Origin: Candidula unifasciata
Lineage: Eukaryota > Mollusca > Gastropoda > Stylommatophora > Geomitridae
Length of the DNA stretch: 64,000 nucleotides
Direction of reading: 5' to 3'
Assembly: GCA_905116865.2 (NCBI GenBank)
Contig: CAJHNH020000802.1
Location: forward strand, 45,001 to 109,000
The notes beneath the pieces are model-generated. The model ran no database searches and was not told the DNA's origin. It was given only the letters and a program-made list of their open reading frames with translations. A program made the position numbers and the translations under genes. Positions 1-11,340 of this stretch are shown here, piece after piece (position 1 is the stretch's first letter; every line of letters starts with the position of its first letter).

Positions 1-72
1 GATTTGAACGCATGACCTTCGACCCCTCAGTCGTGTGTCTAGCAGTTAAACAATGGTGGCTACCCTTTGTGG
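1..72 (-). repeat. tRNA-derived SINE head, cut by window edge
   Basis: Read on the minus strand this piece looks like the 5' part of a tRNA-related SINE. An A-box-like stretch (GGTAGCCACC) is followed about 45 bases on by a B-box-like GCGTTCAAATC at positions 1-11. The body of the element would lie before the window start. It is not a clean cloverleaf, so I do not call a tRNA gene. Confidence 0.45.
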
Positions 73-760
73 AGAAAGCCCCTTTTTGAAAATTACTTCT
101 AGTCAGACTGATCTCTATCGTGGTTACTGCAAAGGTCTGGACATGGAGTATCGGCATGTGTAGCTAGCTATACAGTTGCCCATAGTCATACTTAGGTAGA
201 CGTATTCGTAAGCGTACCATATAAGTTAATTGAGTAAGATAGGTAGCAATACGTAATTTAAACAATAACGGATGTATACACTTCCCCTGATCTTTGTGGT
301 TTCGCTTTATACACCAGACAGTTAAAGCGTGATTAAAACAGACTTTGTCGTTCAGATAATCCTTTTAAAAAAAAGACCTTGTGTGTAGGGATTACAGTCT
401 GTACTCACGGAATATGATGGTCTCATGTTCTCATACAAAAGGTGTAGTTCAGAACCTAGACAGTACCGTTACATAACCAAACTGGGACGATTAAAGAAAA
501 TAGTGAAAAAATGGGTGTGACTGCAGTCTAGATAATGCAAAGAATCGCAGTGAAATGTGACTTAAAATCTTAACCACATGGGGAAACAGAAAAATTTGAA
601 CAAAACAACAACAACAAAACTTTTTGGCCGGCAGCCATTGTCAAACATGAAGTGAACAAAACAAAGGTAAGAAAGAGAGGAGTATGCAGATCTCTTAACG
701 GATGACGTGAGCAACGTTTTAAAAATTAAACGTGAAGTTATTAAAAAACATAAACGACCG

Positions 761-762
<2 letters not shown>

Positions 763-838
<76 letters not shown>
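763..838. repeat. (TA)n microsatellite
   Basis: A pure TA dinucleotide run of about 38 units. It creates a meaningless Tyr-Ile run in a forward reading frame spanning 707-1129. Confidence 0.98.
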
Positions 839-842
<4 letters not shown>

Positions 843-1590
843 ATGACTTTCTTTTATCTTCTACCTGGCTCGCATCATCGCACGCTTGCTATCTCACAAA
901 CCGACATCACAAGACGAGCAGAAAATGGACGACTGGGAAAACAACACAATACTGTTCCAGCACTTTAATCTTCCACTCGCGGCTTACACAGCCGGCACAT
1001 GAAATAGACAACTGTCCAGGCACACATTATAGCTCAAGTATCAAATTGAAATTGTCAATCATTACCTTCAAGCTGAAAACACAATCGTCCTACACTAGCA
1101 TCATGAACGAAACACAACAGCTGTTCTGACAGAAAACTGACACGGACCGCCGGCATATTGCTTGCCAGCTTTTTTCGCCAAGTTGGACTGGAACAAATTC
1201 ACTCAAAACATCTGCTGAATCCACACATCATCCACCGCTGTCCATGCACTCTGTTCCTAGGTCCAAACGAGACTGACTCCCAGCCCTTTGCACGATATTA
1301 TATAGCCTTCTACTCCCTGCTTTGTTTTCCCTGAATATTCCGTGCTTCTTCAGTTTCACGACAGTCGTGTTTCATCATACTTCGCATGAAGTTCGACAGT
1401 CAACATTTCTCTTCACGTGAATAATTATACTCCACATAAAGTTTGACTATCAGCATTTCTTTATAATTCCCGTGAAGTTCAGACTTAACAATTCCCGTGC
1501 CGTCCCAGTTAGAGTCAAAATATTCCACTCACATTTATTACTGACGTCATCTGTCGGGCATAAATTAACTGGGAGAAAATGAGATTCACT

Positions 1591-1592
<2 letters not shown>

Positions 1593-1658
<66 letters not shown>
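1593..1658. repeat. (AT)n microsatellite
   Basis: A pure AT dinucleotide run of about 33 units, followed by 200 bases of A-rich sequence in which no gene is visible. Confidence 0.98.
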
Positions 1659-1661
<3 letters not shown>

Positions 1662-1859
1662 GTCAAAAAAGTAATATTGTTAATATATAATATAATAGTA
1701 GGAATACAAGAAATACAAATGTAAATGATACATAAAGAATATCAATAAGAGACAGAATACAGTAATAATATAAAATAAACAGAAAAAAAATGGAAATAAA
1801 AAGTTGATAACAGTAAAACTGTTCAGATAAAAGTATGTCAGATATTGATGCCACTTGGA

Positions 1860-2095
1860 CTTAAAACACTAGGCTGTGGATGAGGCGATTTTCCAAAGCG
1901 AGATGCGTGGTATGGTCGCCAGAGCAAGACTTTAAAGCTGTGACATATATCATCTCTACCTCTGTGGTCAGAGCTGTTAAAAAAATTGAGGGATTGGTTT
2001 AAGAGTCTTTTTGTCAATATCGGAAAGGTGTTCCCAGAAACGATCAGCTAGCTTCCTGCCAGTCTCCCCAATATATGCCTTGCTGCGTGAAGCAT
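1860..2095 (-). pseudogene. GIY-YIG endonuclease relic, Penelope-like element
   Basis: Read on the minus strand from about 2090, one frame gives KAYIGETGRKLADRFWEHL, the YIG half of a GIY-YIG endonuclease with the usual GETGR and RF.EHL motifs. After a stop the similarity continues in a shifted frame (a CSGDHTTHLALEN-like stretch, then a final LI.SL). Penelope-like retroelements carry this domain after their reverse transcriptase. The N-terminal GIY part and the polymerase are absent. The fragment is frameshifted and dead. It lies beside a mariner relic on the other strand. A related C-terminal piece lies at 10860-11340. Confidence 0.7.
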
Positions 2096-2149
2096 CCGTA
2101 GAACTTTACAGTATGAATCACCATTCGTATTGCTTCAGGCCAGCTGACT

Positions 2150-2457
2150 AGAGGAGTACTGCTCTTTGATGACAATGTCAGCCCACATACAACTCGGTTA
2201 ACTCAGAATGGTAGGAACTTTTGGAACATCCATTTTACAGCACCGACTTAGCCCCTAGCGATTTCACATTTTTTGGTCAACTGAAAACCCACCTTGGCGA
2301 AAGATATTACGCGAATGACGCAGAAGTTAAATGTAAAGTACAAATGTGGTTAAGAAAACAGAGCACGCAGTTCTATTCAGCAGGTTTGGGGGGGGGGGGG
2401 GGGGGGGAGTGATATGGGACACGCGTATTAATGTTGGTTGAAATTATGTAGAAAAAG
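2150..2457 (+). pseudogene. mariner transposase C-terminal relic
   Basis: The end of a Tc1/mariner-superfamily transposase. In order: a degraded LFDDNVSPHTTRLTQN (family form HDNARPHTA), then after a frameshift EHPFYSTDLAPSDFTFFGQL, then the VKxxVQMWLRKQ and FYSAGL region, a G-run expansion, and a shifted final RINVG..NYVEK. These correspond to the last two catalytic acidic residues and the C-terminus of mariner transposase. At least two frameshifts and a poly-G insertion make it non-functional. I saw no terminal inverted repeats around it. Confidence 0.8.
2388..2407. repeat. poly-G run inside mariner relic
   Basis: About 20 consecutive G bases interrupt the transposase relic near its C-terminus. 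Confidence 0.95.
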
Positions 2458-2899
2458 AAGGAACTGTGTATGTTAAAAAAGGAATGCTTTTCAAATGTGT
2501 GTGTTAAGATTGTTGCTTATTAATTTTTTTTTTTTTTTTTTTTGGGAACAACCATTTGTGACTTACTTATTGACTTCCCCTCTTACATTTGTTTGTACAT
2601 TCGTTCGGTCGTCCATTCATTATCACACACATGCGAGAAGTGAGTATATGTTAAAAACACAATCTTTCAGCCAGAATATCTCTTCTAAAAGAACACTCAC
2701 TCACGAAGGCGCTATTTCTTGACTTGATTTAATTGCAACAAGAAGACTAATCATGTATGAAGACAATACAAATGTAGTGAATGTGGAACATCCAACTAGA
2801 TATTTCCTGAACTGTTCATTAACTTCTTTTTCTTCTCCTCTAGTCCTGTTCTGCCTTTCAGCGTCAGGTTTTGATAAGCCATCGTGTGCAAGCCTTGGT

Positions 2900-3185
2900 G
2901 TGTGCTACGTAGCTGCTAGTATTTACGGCCTCTGATTTTCCATCTATCCACGCCTTGCGTGGTCGACCCCTGGATCTACTTCCATTAAATCTAAGTGATA
3001 GGGATCTCTATGGTACACTATCTGGCAGTAGACTTGAGACAAGTCACACCATTTGATATGTTGTCCTTTGGTACAGATTAATACTGGACCCATCCCAACT
3101 TCTTTCCTGATGTCGTATTTCCTATCGCGTCTCTTCTAGTTACATTTAGATTATAGGATGGTGTGGATGGGCTGTGTCCTTGCGC
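2900..3185 (-). pseudogene. non-LTR reverse transcriptase C-terminal relic
   Basis: On the minus strand the segment reads as a worn RT tail: an RRSL.. stretch, then GSRSRGRPRKAWIDG, which matches the basic GRR.RGRPR.RW.DG motif at the C-terminus of many non-LTR element polyproteins. Upstream pieces of the tail are in other frames with stops. No catalytic domain is left. The neighbouring 3190-3560 stretch is of unknown nature. Confidence 0.5.
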
Positions 3186-3606
3186 CAGGCACTGCATGCC
3201 GACAGTAGCAGGGTGTCCAACTTTCAATAGCAAGGATTAAACGCCTGAAAACTACCCCGGAGGACACCCAAGCTAACCCAGTCCGCAAGCGGTGCACATC
3301 AGAAACTGAGGCGGCAAAGTCTCAGCCTAATGAGGCTCAGGTGGTCAGTTTGGATGCGATCCATCTGGTTAAATACTTCCTTAAACTACGACAGACCCAG
3401 CGAGCCGCCAATGGATTATAATCTTCCTCGATTAAACAATACGAAAAGAAATCGGACTGATCATAAACTTCTAGCTGCATACTTACATAAATGCGATCAG
3501 TGCACCCGTGTATGTATGAGTGGAATAACTGGCCCGTATTTAGCTTCACAATTTAACTTAAATCCGATATGTTGATAGCAGTACTAACACCGGAGAAATG
3601 ACAAGG

Positions 3607-3624
3607 CCCCCCCCCCCCCCCCCC
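3607..3624. repeat. poly-C run
   Basis: An uninterrupted run of about 18 C bases in a stretch without genes. Confidence 0.95.
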
Positions 3625-4176
3625 GAAAATTGTTTGGGGCATAAAAGATCCAAAATAACTGTTCAAGGGGGAACTCCTTACTGATGACTGGTAATCTTCT
3701 TCCGTGTCTGCTTCTACTGCAAAGTACATAGAACTGCAGAATACCAGACGGGAGATGTCTGCATTCTGGTATTACATAACATTATATACTGTATTCCGCA
3801 TAGTTGCCATAACATTTTGTTTTGTTTTGTTTTGATGACGGTTTTAGGTGGGGAGGGGGTGGGGGTGTAAATGAAACGTAAACGCGCTGAAAACAATCAT
3901 TATTTAAAAGTACTTAATCAGATCTCAGCCTTTCATTATACTCAGATTTGGATTTCTACTGACCTGTTTTGTAAAAGTGGTCAGATGGGACGAAACTGCA
4001 AACAGTGTGTACCCGGTACAAAAATCTATTTGAGACAGATGCTATTAATAAACTCTCTTGTTAATCTAAACGACCACAGGTTCGCCAGTTGGTGTGGCCC
4101 TCAGAGGAGTTTATCATTCTTCATCATTGTCAGACTTCGTGTTGCGAGTGATATATTAGGAGAAACAATAAAGTCG

Positions 4177-5178
4177 TCAGCGTTTAGACCAAATTCCAAA
4201 AACATCGTGAAATGCCTCTCTGTACTTGGTGCCCATGTTGTAGTAGACAAAGATATTAATGCTGGAGTTCGCAGCATCGCAAATAAAATTAAATGACCAC
4301 ATAACAAAAAAGGCATTAATGTATCTGCCGACGACACTAAATTCTGGTTCCACGATGGTTACAATAGAACTGACAACCCCAGGTGTATAGCAGACAATCA
4401 ACACCAAAGCTATAGTAGCCACCATACTCATAGTCTTCCTGTCCCGGGCAGTAATTGTCTCCACCACCGCCGTGTTAAGATTGGCCTTCATCCGCCATTG
4501 TGATTTTAGCTTCAGCTGTACCACCAGTAGGATTGTTAAAAATATAACGGAGATAAAAGAGACAAATCCTGAAATAGAGTACAAGAAAAAGATGAGGTTT
4601 TCCATACTCTCTCTGTTGCTTCTGAACGCCAGTCCCAACAATGTTTTATTTTTGTCTTGGAAGAATCTCCAGTCCAAATATGACGTGGTATACTCGAGGA
4701 AGAATGTTGCTATGATAGTAAGGTATATAACACATATCGTTATTGCCGTCCTCCTTGGTGTAATTATTTGCTTGATCTTCAAAGGTAAAGTGATGCAGAG
4801 ACATCTCTCCGCTGTAATAAAGACGGTTATCCAGCCGGTGATGCGGACAAAACAGGCATGAGGTACACTGCCCGTGAGGTATTGTACCTCTGTCGGTGCT
4901 AGTGGTGTGTCTGCATTGATGAACCAAGGGTTGATGCAGATCGCTGTCCACTGGAGGATGACCAGGCTGATGAGATCAGAGATGGCCAGCCCAAAGAAGC
5001 TGATGTTCATGGTATTCTTGAAGCCTTGTTTGTAGAACACAACAATGTTGATTATGTTGGCCACCAGACCCAATATACAAATAACGCTGATGATGAAAAC
5101 ACAATTGATAATCTCGATAAGGTCTCTGGCCTGGTCACTGATGTTTTTCTCCACAAAAGTCTCGCTACTGTTGTACAT
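4177..5178 (-). CDS. class A GPCR, putative chemosensory receptor
   Basis: An intact intronless ORF of 333 codons with seven hydrophobic segments, the usual size for a rhodopsin-class receptor. Visible landmarks are GLVANIINI in TM1 (about residues 37-45), LAISDL in TM2 (64-69), Cys109 at the start of TM3, and AERCLCI (123-129) where D/ERY normally sits. TM6 has CYTPGV (263-268) and TM7 NSSINIFVYY (304-313), a variant of NPxxY. N-glycosylation sites are at residues 3 and 12, with a further NKT at 177. The protein is expected in the plasma membrane and its ligand is unknown. It is clearly paralogous to the receptor at 18826-19812 on the same strand. Single-exon families of this type are expanded as chemoreceptors in gastropods; a peptide receptor is the alternative. 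Oddly, extracellular loop 2 (about 162-175) has no Cys to pair with Cys109. Confidence 0.88.
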   Translation of the reverse strand: MYNSSETFVEKNISDQARDLIEIINCVFIISVICILGLVANIINIVVFYKQGFKNTMNISFFGLAISDLISLVILQWTAICINPWFINADTPLAPTEVQYLTGSVPHACFVRITGWITVFITAERCLCITLPLKIKQIITPRRTAITICVIYLTIIATFFLEYTTSYLDWRFFQDKNKTLLGLAFRSNRESMENLIFFLYSISGFVSFISVIFLTILLVVQLKLKSQWRMKANLNTAVVETITARDRKTMSMVATIALVLIVCYTPGVVSSIVTIVEPEFSVVGRYINAFFVMWSFNFICDAANSSINIFVYYNMGTKYREAFHDVFGIWSKR

Positions 5179-6015
5179 TGTAATGTCACCTCGATGTAGA
5201 TGTGTGTCTTATGTTTTTAGGTGATGTAATTTACTTTGAGCGAAAGGGAGTATCTTCAGCTGGTGAAGTACACAGTCCAATCACTGAAGACTTAGATTCA
5301 CAGATAAACAGAAGCAAAAGGTAAACCCAGTGCTGGATTTAGATATTAGCTAACGACTATTGAGGATCTCACAAGCTGCAGTGGCAATAAATAATGCGCA
5401 TTTATTAATTATTTTTTAATTTTTATTTCTCATCAGATTAGGCACTCAGAGCCCCCGAGGTTCATTGCTGCAGATAGCATCCACCTTCTTTTATCCCTCT
5501 GATTGTCCTTCTCTTTCCAGTTAGTGAAGCCAACTGTATCAAAATTGTTTACACACATTTAATATTTCTGTAAGGCCCAACCACACCTTGACAATGTCAC
5601 ATTTGTATAAACTTGTTAAACAACAGTCTCCCCTCAAATAGTTGTCAATGAATTGTTTGGATTCTTTGTTGCAAGAAACGGGCTTTTGGGTAGCAACAAC
5701 ACATAACTGATGAAAGAAAGATCAGTAGTCTATTGTTCGTAAAAAGTGTGTGGGGTTTTAATAGTTTCTCTATAAACACTTGAGTAACAACATGCGGGTT
5801 TAGATTCTTTGGGCTACCATTATAGACATCGGAAGAAAACCTGAAAACTACAAATACCACGCATTATCAAATGTATAACCGACAGATTATCACCAGTGCA
5901 CAAGAAAACCATTGTTGCATCATTCATTCATTTATGAATGACGAACTACAGAGAGTCAGCAAGCAGCACGTTAGAAAATTATAGTGAAACTGGAGACGGC
6001 TGCTTTGGAGCTGAG

Positions 6016-6141
6016 GTCGAATATGAATGAACATTAGTAAGTGGACATACAGTGGAACTCGAATATGAATGAACATTAGTAAGTGGACATACAGTGCAAC
6101 TCGAATATGAATGAACATTAGTAAGTGGACATACAGTGCAA
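6016..6141. repeat. 42-bp tandem repeat, three copies
   Basis: Units start at 6016, 6058 and 6100 and are nearly identical (TCGAATATGAATGAACATTA core). Because 42 is divisible by three, a minus-strand frame stays open across it; I see no reason to think it is coding. Confidence 0.95.
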
Positions 6142-6640
6142 CTCGAAAATTCGTCAGACCAATATTTGTCTTCTTCAAAAAAATATGTATTTTTTTTTTT
6201 CTTTGACACTTTTTTGTTTGACATATTTCCCAAAAGTCAATATTTGACTTTTCTCCGACCTGGAAGCATCTGACAAGGGAAAACGAAAAGAAGAAAATGG
6301 GCTGGTTCAAAGTGCTGAATGGCTCTCCACTTGAGCAAAATACGCAAGTTTTCATTGAGAAATGGCCCTTGAACATCGCTATAGTTAATTAGAGTATCAA
6401 TTTCTTTGACGACATTATGTTCGCCACTGTCAGGACATAAAAAAGAAAACAAAAAGAGTAAACCACAAACAACATTGAATAGCTTCTTTAAAAAAAACAG
6501 TCCTGGTGAATTGTCTGGATTCCTGATGAGTCGATCATAAGGACATCAATCACCAGAAGTGACAACATTATCTGATGTCACAATGGACGGTGAGTCCCAT
6601 TACAAACTATAGCCATTTGTTTCAATCCAAATAGTAATTT

Positions 6641-7004
6641 TCCTGTAGATATTGTATTTCTGTGTATCAGAGTGTGATAAAATAATAGAAAGCAAAATAC
6701 TGATCCAAGTCGATAAATTCAAATATCTGGGTACAAACATAAATAATATCACACTGAACATGTGTGTCAGAAATAAAGAGTAGAATAGGCCAGGTCCAGG
6801 CTGCGTTTTACAGATTAAAGAATGTCTTCTGCAACAGGTCCCAGTTTTTGGATGTCGGTAACAGAGTACTAACATATTATGTATAACCTATGATGATCTA
6901 TGGTTGTGATTCATGGACTGGGAATGCACACATTAGGAAGAAGTTGCAGGCAACGGAGGTATATATACTTAGACGAATGCTAAGTATCCCTTAGACTGCT
7001 AGAT
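6641..7004 (+). pseudogene. non-LTR reverse transcriptase relic
   Basis: Forward frames give QVDKFKYLGTNINN, the conserved KFKYLG motif downstream of the RT active site, then after frameshifts MIYGCDSWTGNAHIRKKLQ and YILRRMLSIP. The latter matches the LLYG.E.WT...LRRML.I block typical of C-terminal non-LTR RT regions. The piece runs straight into a 63-bp minisatellite that appears to have grown from the same coding region. Bases 6641-6919 are almost identical and exactly equal in length to 14461-14739. Stops and frameshifts show it is dead. Confidence 0.75.
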
Positions 7005-7382
7005 TAACTAACAATGATTGCTTGAATGAAGCGCTGGGCCGTGTTACGGAGTTTCGTGTACGAGTACTAACTAACAATGATTGCTTGAATGAAGCGCTGG
7101 GCCGTGCTACGGAGTTTCGTGTACGAGTACTAACTAACAATGATTGCTTGAATAAAGCGCTGGGCCGTGCTACGGAGTTTCGTGTACGAGTACTAACTAA
7201 CAATGATTGCTTGAATGAAGCGCTGGGCCGTGCTACGGAGTTTCGTGTACGAGTACTAACTAACAATGATTGCTTGAATGAAGCGCTGGGCCGTGCTACG
7301 GAGTTTCGTGTACGAGTACTAACTAACAATGATTGCTTGAATGAAGCGCTGGGCCGTGCTACGGAGTTTCGTGTACCAGTAC
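7005..7382. repeat. 63-bp minisatellite, six copies, inside RT relic
   Basis: Six units start at 7005, 7068, 7131, 7194, 7257 and 7320. The unit (21 codons) encodes LTNNDCLNEALGRATEFRVRV on the plus strand, which fits in frame where the preceding RT relic would read on past its ...RRMLSIP block. This suggests local amplification of the retroelement's own sequence. The first copy differs at GRV/GRA and the third at LNK/LNE. Confidence 0.93.
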
Positions 7383-7789
7383 CCAGTGTCTTATCGACGT
7401 TTAATCAGCGTCTTGTGGTGAAATTGCATTAATGAAAACCGTACGACGGGCGACAAGAACAGAGATCCGCAAGCGTGCTGGTGCCGGCCTGAAGCGTTTA
7501 AAATGTGACAGGCTGAGCCTAAAATATGTTCGTATTTTATACTGGAACTGTGTTTCGTTTAAAGGGTCACTCACTACACGGCATTTTTTTTTCCAATTTA
7601 TGACAAAAATATCACTTTTTCATTGTGTTAATTTTTGTAATGTTCGGCATTCGTAGAATAGATTACACACAAAATTTGTGTCATTGGTAAACAAATTGGC
7701 ATTGAAAAGGTAATACTAAAGACACCAACCCATGCACTTTTTTAAGATACACATGTTAAAAATTCAATTTTCTAACAATTCCGAGACGG

Positions 7790-7880
7790 CCCATATCAAC
7801 CCCACGACGCTGATGAATATGTTGAGAGGGGGATCTGAGCGCCTATAGATGTGTCCTGAGTACTGTGAAGATAACTAACT
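7790..7880 (+). pseudogene. C-terminal piece of an RNase H-bearing non-LTR element
   Basis: This stretch matches the reverse complement of about 49790-49865 closely (shared ACGCTGATGAATATGTTGAG and GTGCTGTGAAGATAA-type segments). There it forms the zinc-finger-like tail of an element with an RNase H domain. Here only the tail survives, wedged against the next RT relic. Confidence 0.6.
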
Positions 7881-8125
7881 CACAACTCATAATGAAAAAC
7901 GATCAATACGTACTGCTATAAGAAAAAGACAAGCAGTGTTCTTTGTTCATATGATGAGAGGAGGAGGTTATGGAGAGGCAGACCGAGAGAAACGGTGACG
8001 GATGGTTTTGCAACGGTGGCGCTGAGAGATATCATCTCCGGAACTGATCTAGACGTCAAGGGACCGAGAACTGTGGAGATGCATGAGCGAATTTGCTCAG
8101 CAGGGCACGTGATGATGATGTAAGC
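7881..8125 (+). pseudogene. non-LTR RT C-terminus with GATGAT tail
   Basis: The plus strand reads RKRQAVFFVHMMR, then in a second frame WRGRPRETVTDGFATVALRDI and a final HERICSAGHVMMM before a stop. This is the I.RRQ..FFGH..R...GRRRGRPRE..TDG...WR tail common to a non-LTR RT family. The end is made of GATGAT repeats, as 3' ends of such elements often are. A longer member of the same kind lies at 62430-64000 on the minus strand. One frameshift separates the two parts. Confidence 0.75.
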
Positions 8126-9049
8126 CTGCATTATATTTACCTCAACAGACTAGCCAACATCTAGCACAATCATCAAGTGAAAGTAAAAAAATGGTTAATA
8201 TGTAAATAAAATACATTTGCATTAATTATATCCCACATAGATTTTCAAAAGAAAACTTGCTGTTGAAGAAAAAACGGCGAAATTCTGGTTTGGGAACGGT
8301 TTAATCCGTCTTTGATTAATTACTATGCGGAATCTCTTTTTTTTTTTTTTTTTTCGTTTTCTTTTTAGATTTATCCTCCCTTTAGGAAGGGATTAATGAC
8401 GAATAATGGGGTTCCACTAAACCATTGTAAACACAAACACAAGTCAAGCCAATAAGTCTTTCTCAATGAAAAACAAAGAAGAAAGGAACGTTAAATTGGG
8501 TAAACCAAGCATGTAGTATCATTCACAGAACATTCTCTGTAGGTCACAATGAAATACGACAAAACCGCACAATACAAGTTATCTGTGCCAGTTCCAGTCA
8601 ATATTTAGTGTGTGACTGTCTCCATCTCCAGGATCCTGCTAGCAACATGTTGGCTTCTATTACTGTGCATATTTGCTCTGATCCAGCCGTAGAAATCTGG
8701 CTTCCTGGCAGATAAGGCTAATGGACTGAAAGTCGCGGTTCCTCCATTGAAAATATGTTTTGTTACTGGTAAACTCTAAAGTTATCGCAACAAGCATGAA
8801 ACGACTAATTATTAATTGTACTTCAAGTTGAAAGTCAAGGGCCATCCTACGACATTCACCACACTTTCATAAAAGCGCACAGACTGATTTTTTTCTTTTT
8901 TTTTTAAACAAAACTTTGTTTTTAAGTTAAACTGGGTGCAGTGTCTTGCGTCGACAACCCTATATGCAAAATGAAGCATGAAAACAACTCATTAACAACC
9001 ATGTTGATGATGTGCAATCTGTTTTGCTAACCATAAATTACAATTTCGA

Positions 9050-10540
9050 ATCTGCTTTGTTTCTATCCAGGTCCCCACTTGCAGCTACAGGAATTGTGGA
9101 AGATCGCAACCGGTCAGGCCGTCCTGGATACCAACAGACATGATGACCGGTAACTCTTGTTGTCAACCCAGCACTGTCGAAAAGTGAGTTGTTCCACGCT
9201 AAGATATCAGCTGAGACAAAAGCCTACACTGTCGAACAGTGACTTGTCCCACGCTAAGATATCAGCTGAGACAAAGCCTACACTGTCGAACAGTGACTTC
9301 TCCCACGCTAAGATATCAGCTGAGACAAAGCCTACACTGTCGAACAGTGACTTCTCCCACGCTAAGATATCAGCTGAGACAAAGCCTACACTGTCGAACA
9401 GTGACTTCTCCCACGCTAAGATATCAGCTGAGACAAAGCCTACACTGTCGAACAGTGACTTCTCCCACGCTAAGATATCAGCTGAGACAAAGCCTACACT
9501 GTCTAACAGTGACTTGTCCCACGCTAAGATATCAGCTGAGACAAAGCCTACACTGTCTAACAGTGACTTGTCCCACGCTAAGATATCAGCTGGGACAAAA
9601 CCTACATTGTCGAACAGTGACTTGTCCCACGCTAAGATATCAGCTGAGACAAAGCCTACACTGTCTAACAGTGACTTGTCCCACGCTAAGATATCAGCTG
9701 AGACTAAACCTACATTGTCGAACAGTGACTTGTCCCACGCTAAGATATCAGCTGAGACAAAACCTACACTGTCGAACAGTGACTTGTCCCACGCTTAGAT
9801 ATCAGCTGAGACAAAGCCTACACTGTCGGACAGTGACTTGTCCCACGCTAAGATATCAGCTGAGACAAAGCCTACACTGTCGGACAGTGACTTGTCCCAC
9901 GCTAAGATATCAGCTGAGACAAAACCTACACTGTCGAACAGTGACTTGATCCACTCTAATATGTTAGCTGAGACAAAGCGTACACGGTAATGACCGTCAA
10001 AGCACCATTGCCAGACATGTATACGACTCTGTACTCCCTCCTCGACGTCCTGTAGTCAGTATCGCTCTTACTCCTGCTCGTCTCAGAGCCAGATTTGCTT
10101 GGTGTCACAAACACATCGGACGAACAAAGCAACAATGTCGTCAATTTTTCTTTATCCCTGCTTTACTGTGCCATTCAATGATGGCGTGATTCGAGTTAGC
10201 TCTGAAGGTCATTGGTGGTAATTCCATCTTTCAAGATGATAGCACTCGACCTCAAATAGTTCGTGTGGTGGAGACTTTATGGAGCAAAAAGGAATCACCA
10301 AGATGACCAGCCAGCTCATTCGCTAGATCTCTCTCCGTCTAAGTTCCTGTGAAATGTCCTTGGTTGAAGAGTGTTAACAAACCACCCAGTGCCAATGGAT
10401 GTCGCACAGCTGACTGCATTACTGCTTCAGGAAGGACAAGATGTACTCAGAGTACTAGTCAGACCGTTGTCGATTCCATATGTCTACGTTGTTACGAATG
10501 CCTTGCAACAAATGGTGGTCATGCACAGTTTTAAACTGTC
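9050..10540 (+). pseudogene. Tc1-like transposase relic split by a minisatellite
   Basis: Left part (9085-9150) reads GIVEDRNRSGRPGYQQT, matching the V.DR.RSGRPR linker after the DNA-binding domain of Tc1 transposases. Right part (9985-10535) gives RARFAWCHKHIGRTKQQ (family form RLRWAR.H..W...QW), then FQDDSTRPQIVRVVETL (family form FQQDNARPHTAR..). It ends with VVDSICLRCYECLATNGGHAQF, split here as VVDSICLRCYEC and ATNGGHAQF, matching the I.SM.RRC.A.I.A.GGHT.Y end. The catalytic D and surrounding text are degraded by stops and frameshifts. A 54-bp array (9168-9980) occupies the middle. Confidence 0.78.
9168..9980. repeat. 54-bp minisatellite, about 15 copies
   Basis: The unit contains CACTGTCGAACAGTG, GATATC and CAGCTG, all palindromic or nearly so. 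Variants (GAACAG/TAACAG/GGACAG, CTTGTC/CTTCTC) are clustered in neighbouring copies, suggesting block-wise amplification. The 18-codon period keeps two forward frames open for over 200 codons, but these are a by-product of the period. Confidence 0.96.
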
Positions 10541-10859
10541 TAGTTGTCCATTATCTTTATTTGTGACTTTTGGAAAATTATGTGGCACACTTGACCTCTT
10601 CGTTGCGTTCGATTTTTTTTTTTTTTACGCAACAACTAGGTATTTAATTAACGCCGTTTTAACTAATATGGTCTATTTTATGGTTTCAACTAAGATTTGC
10701 ATAAGTGACCCTTGATTGTTGACGAAGCATTTAAATAGTCAAGCAAAAATGTTTGAGAAAGTAAAGTAAGTGTCAAACAACAGAATGTTCGTCGTTAATT
10801 CGGTACGGATAAAGTCCCCCACCCTCCCACCACCCTTATTTGTAAATAGTGAGTTTGTG

Positions 10860-11340
10860 CCTTAGAGATGGGTGAGCGTGTCTAACAATCTTCTAAATTT
10901 CTTTTTCTTTTTTCTGATGCGAGCGATAAATACAAGAATAGGTCTTATGGGTACTGGTATGTGAGTCCCACCGTGGAAGCGATAGGGACTACTCAGCGTT
11001 ATATTGCTAAAAACATCCGTGAATGCACACACTCTGTAGCCAGCCTCCATTGTAGAAACTAAACGAAGCCTCCCAATGAACTGGTTCTCTGCGAATAAAC
11101 GAGTGATTTGGTCGCCAGAACAAGATGTTAAGGCTGTAACATAAACAATGGCTTCATTTTTACATCTAGTGTGCTAACAGTTGTAAAGGAATAATTTGAC
11201 AAATAAGAGACCTTCTTCATGGATCTATCACAGGCATGTCTAAAGAGATTTCCAATTTCTGGTACTTTGCCTAAAAGGAAAGTATGTTCGCATTTATTTG
11301 ACACTCGTCTCCTTACAATTTGGTGTTGTTTTGTCCTCAG
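10860..11340 (-). pseudogene. Penelope-like GIY-YIG C-terminal relic
   Basis: On the minus strand one frame gives YVTALTSCSGDQITRLFAEN followed by QFIGRLRL, which aligns with the YVTALKSCSGDHTTHLALEN stretch of the GIY-YIG relic at 1860-2095. The DNA shares a TGGTCGCCAGA-CAAGA core in both places. The GIY-YIG core itself is not recognisable here. It is frameshifted upstream. Confidence 0.5.

Noticed and set aside
6520..6545. CTGATGAGTCGATC as a second hammerhead core
   Set aside because: No GAAA segment or closing helix follows at a suitable distance.
9157..9949. Two long forward frames (213 and 236 codons)
   Set aside because: They lie wholly in the 54-bp array; the period is divisible by three, so frames stay open automatically.
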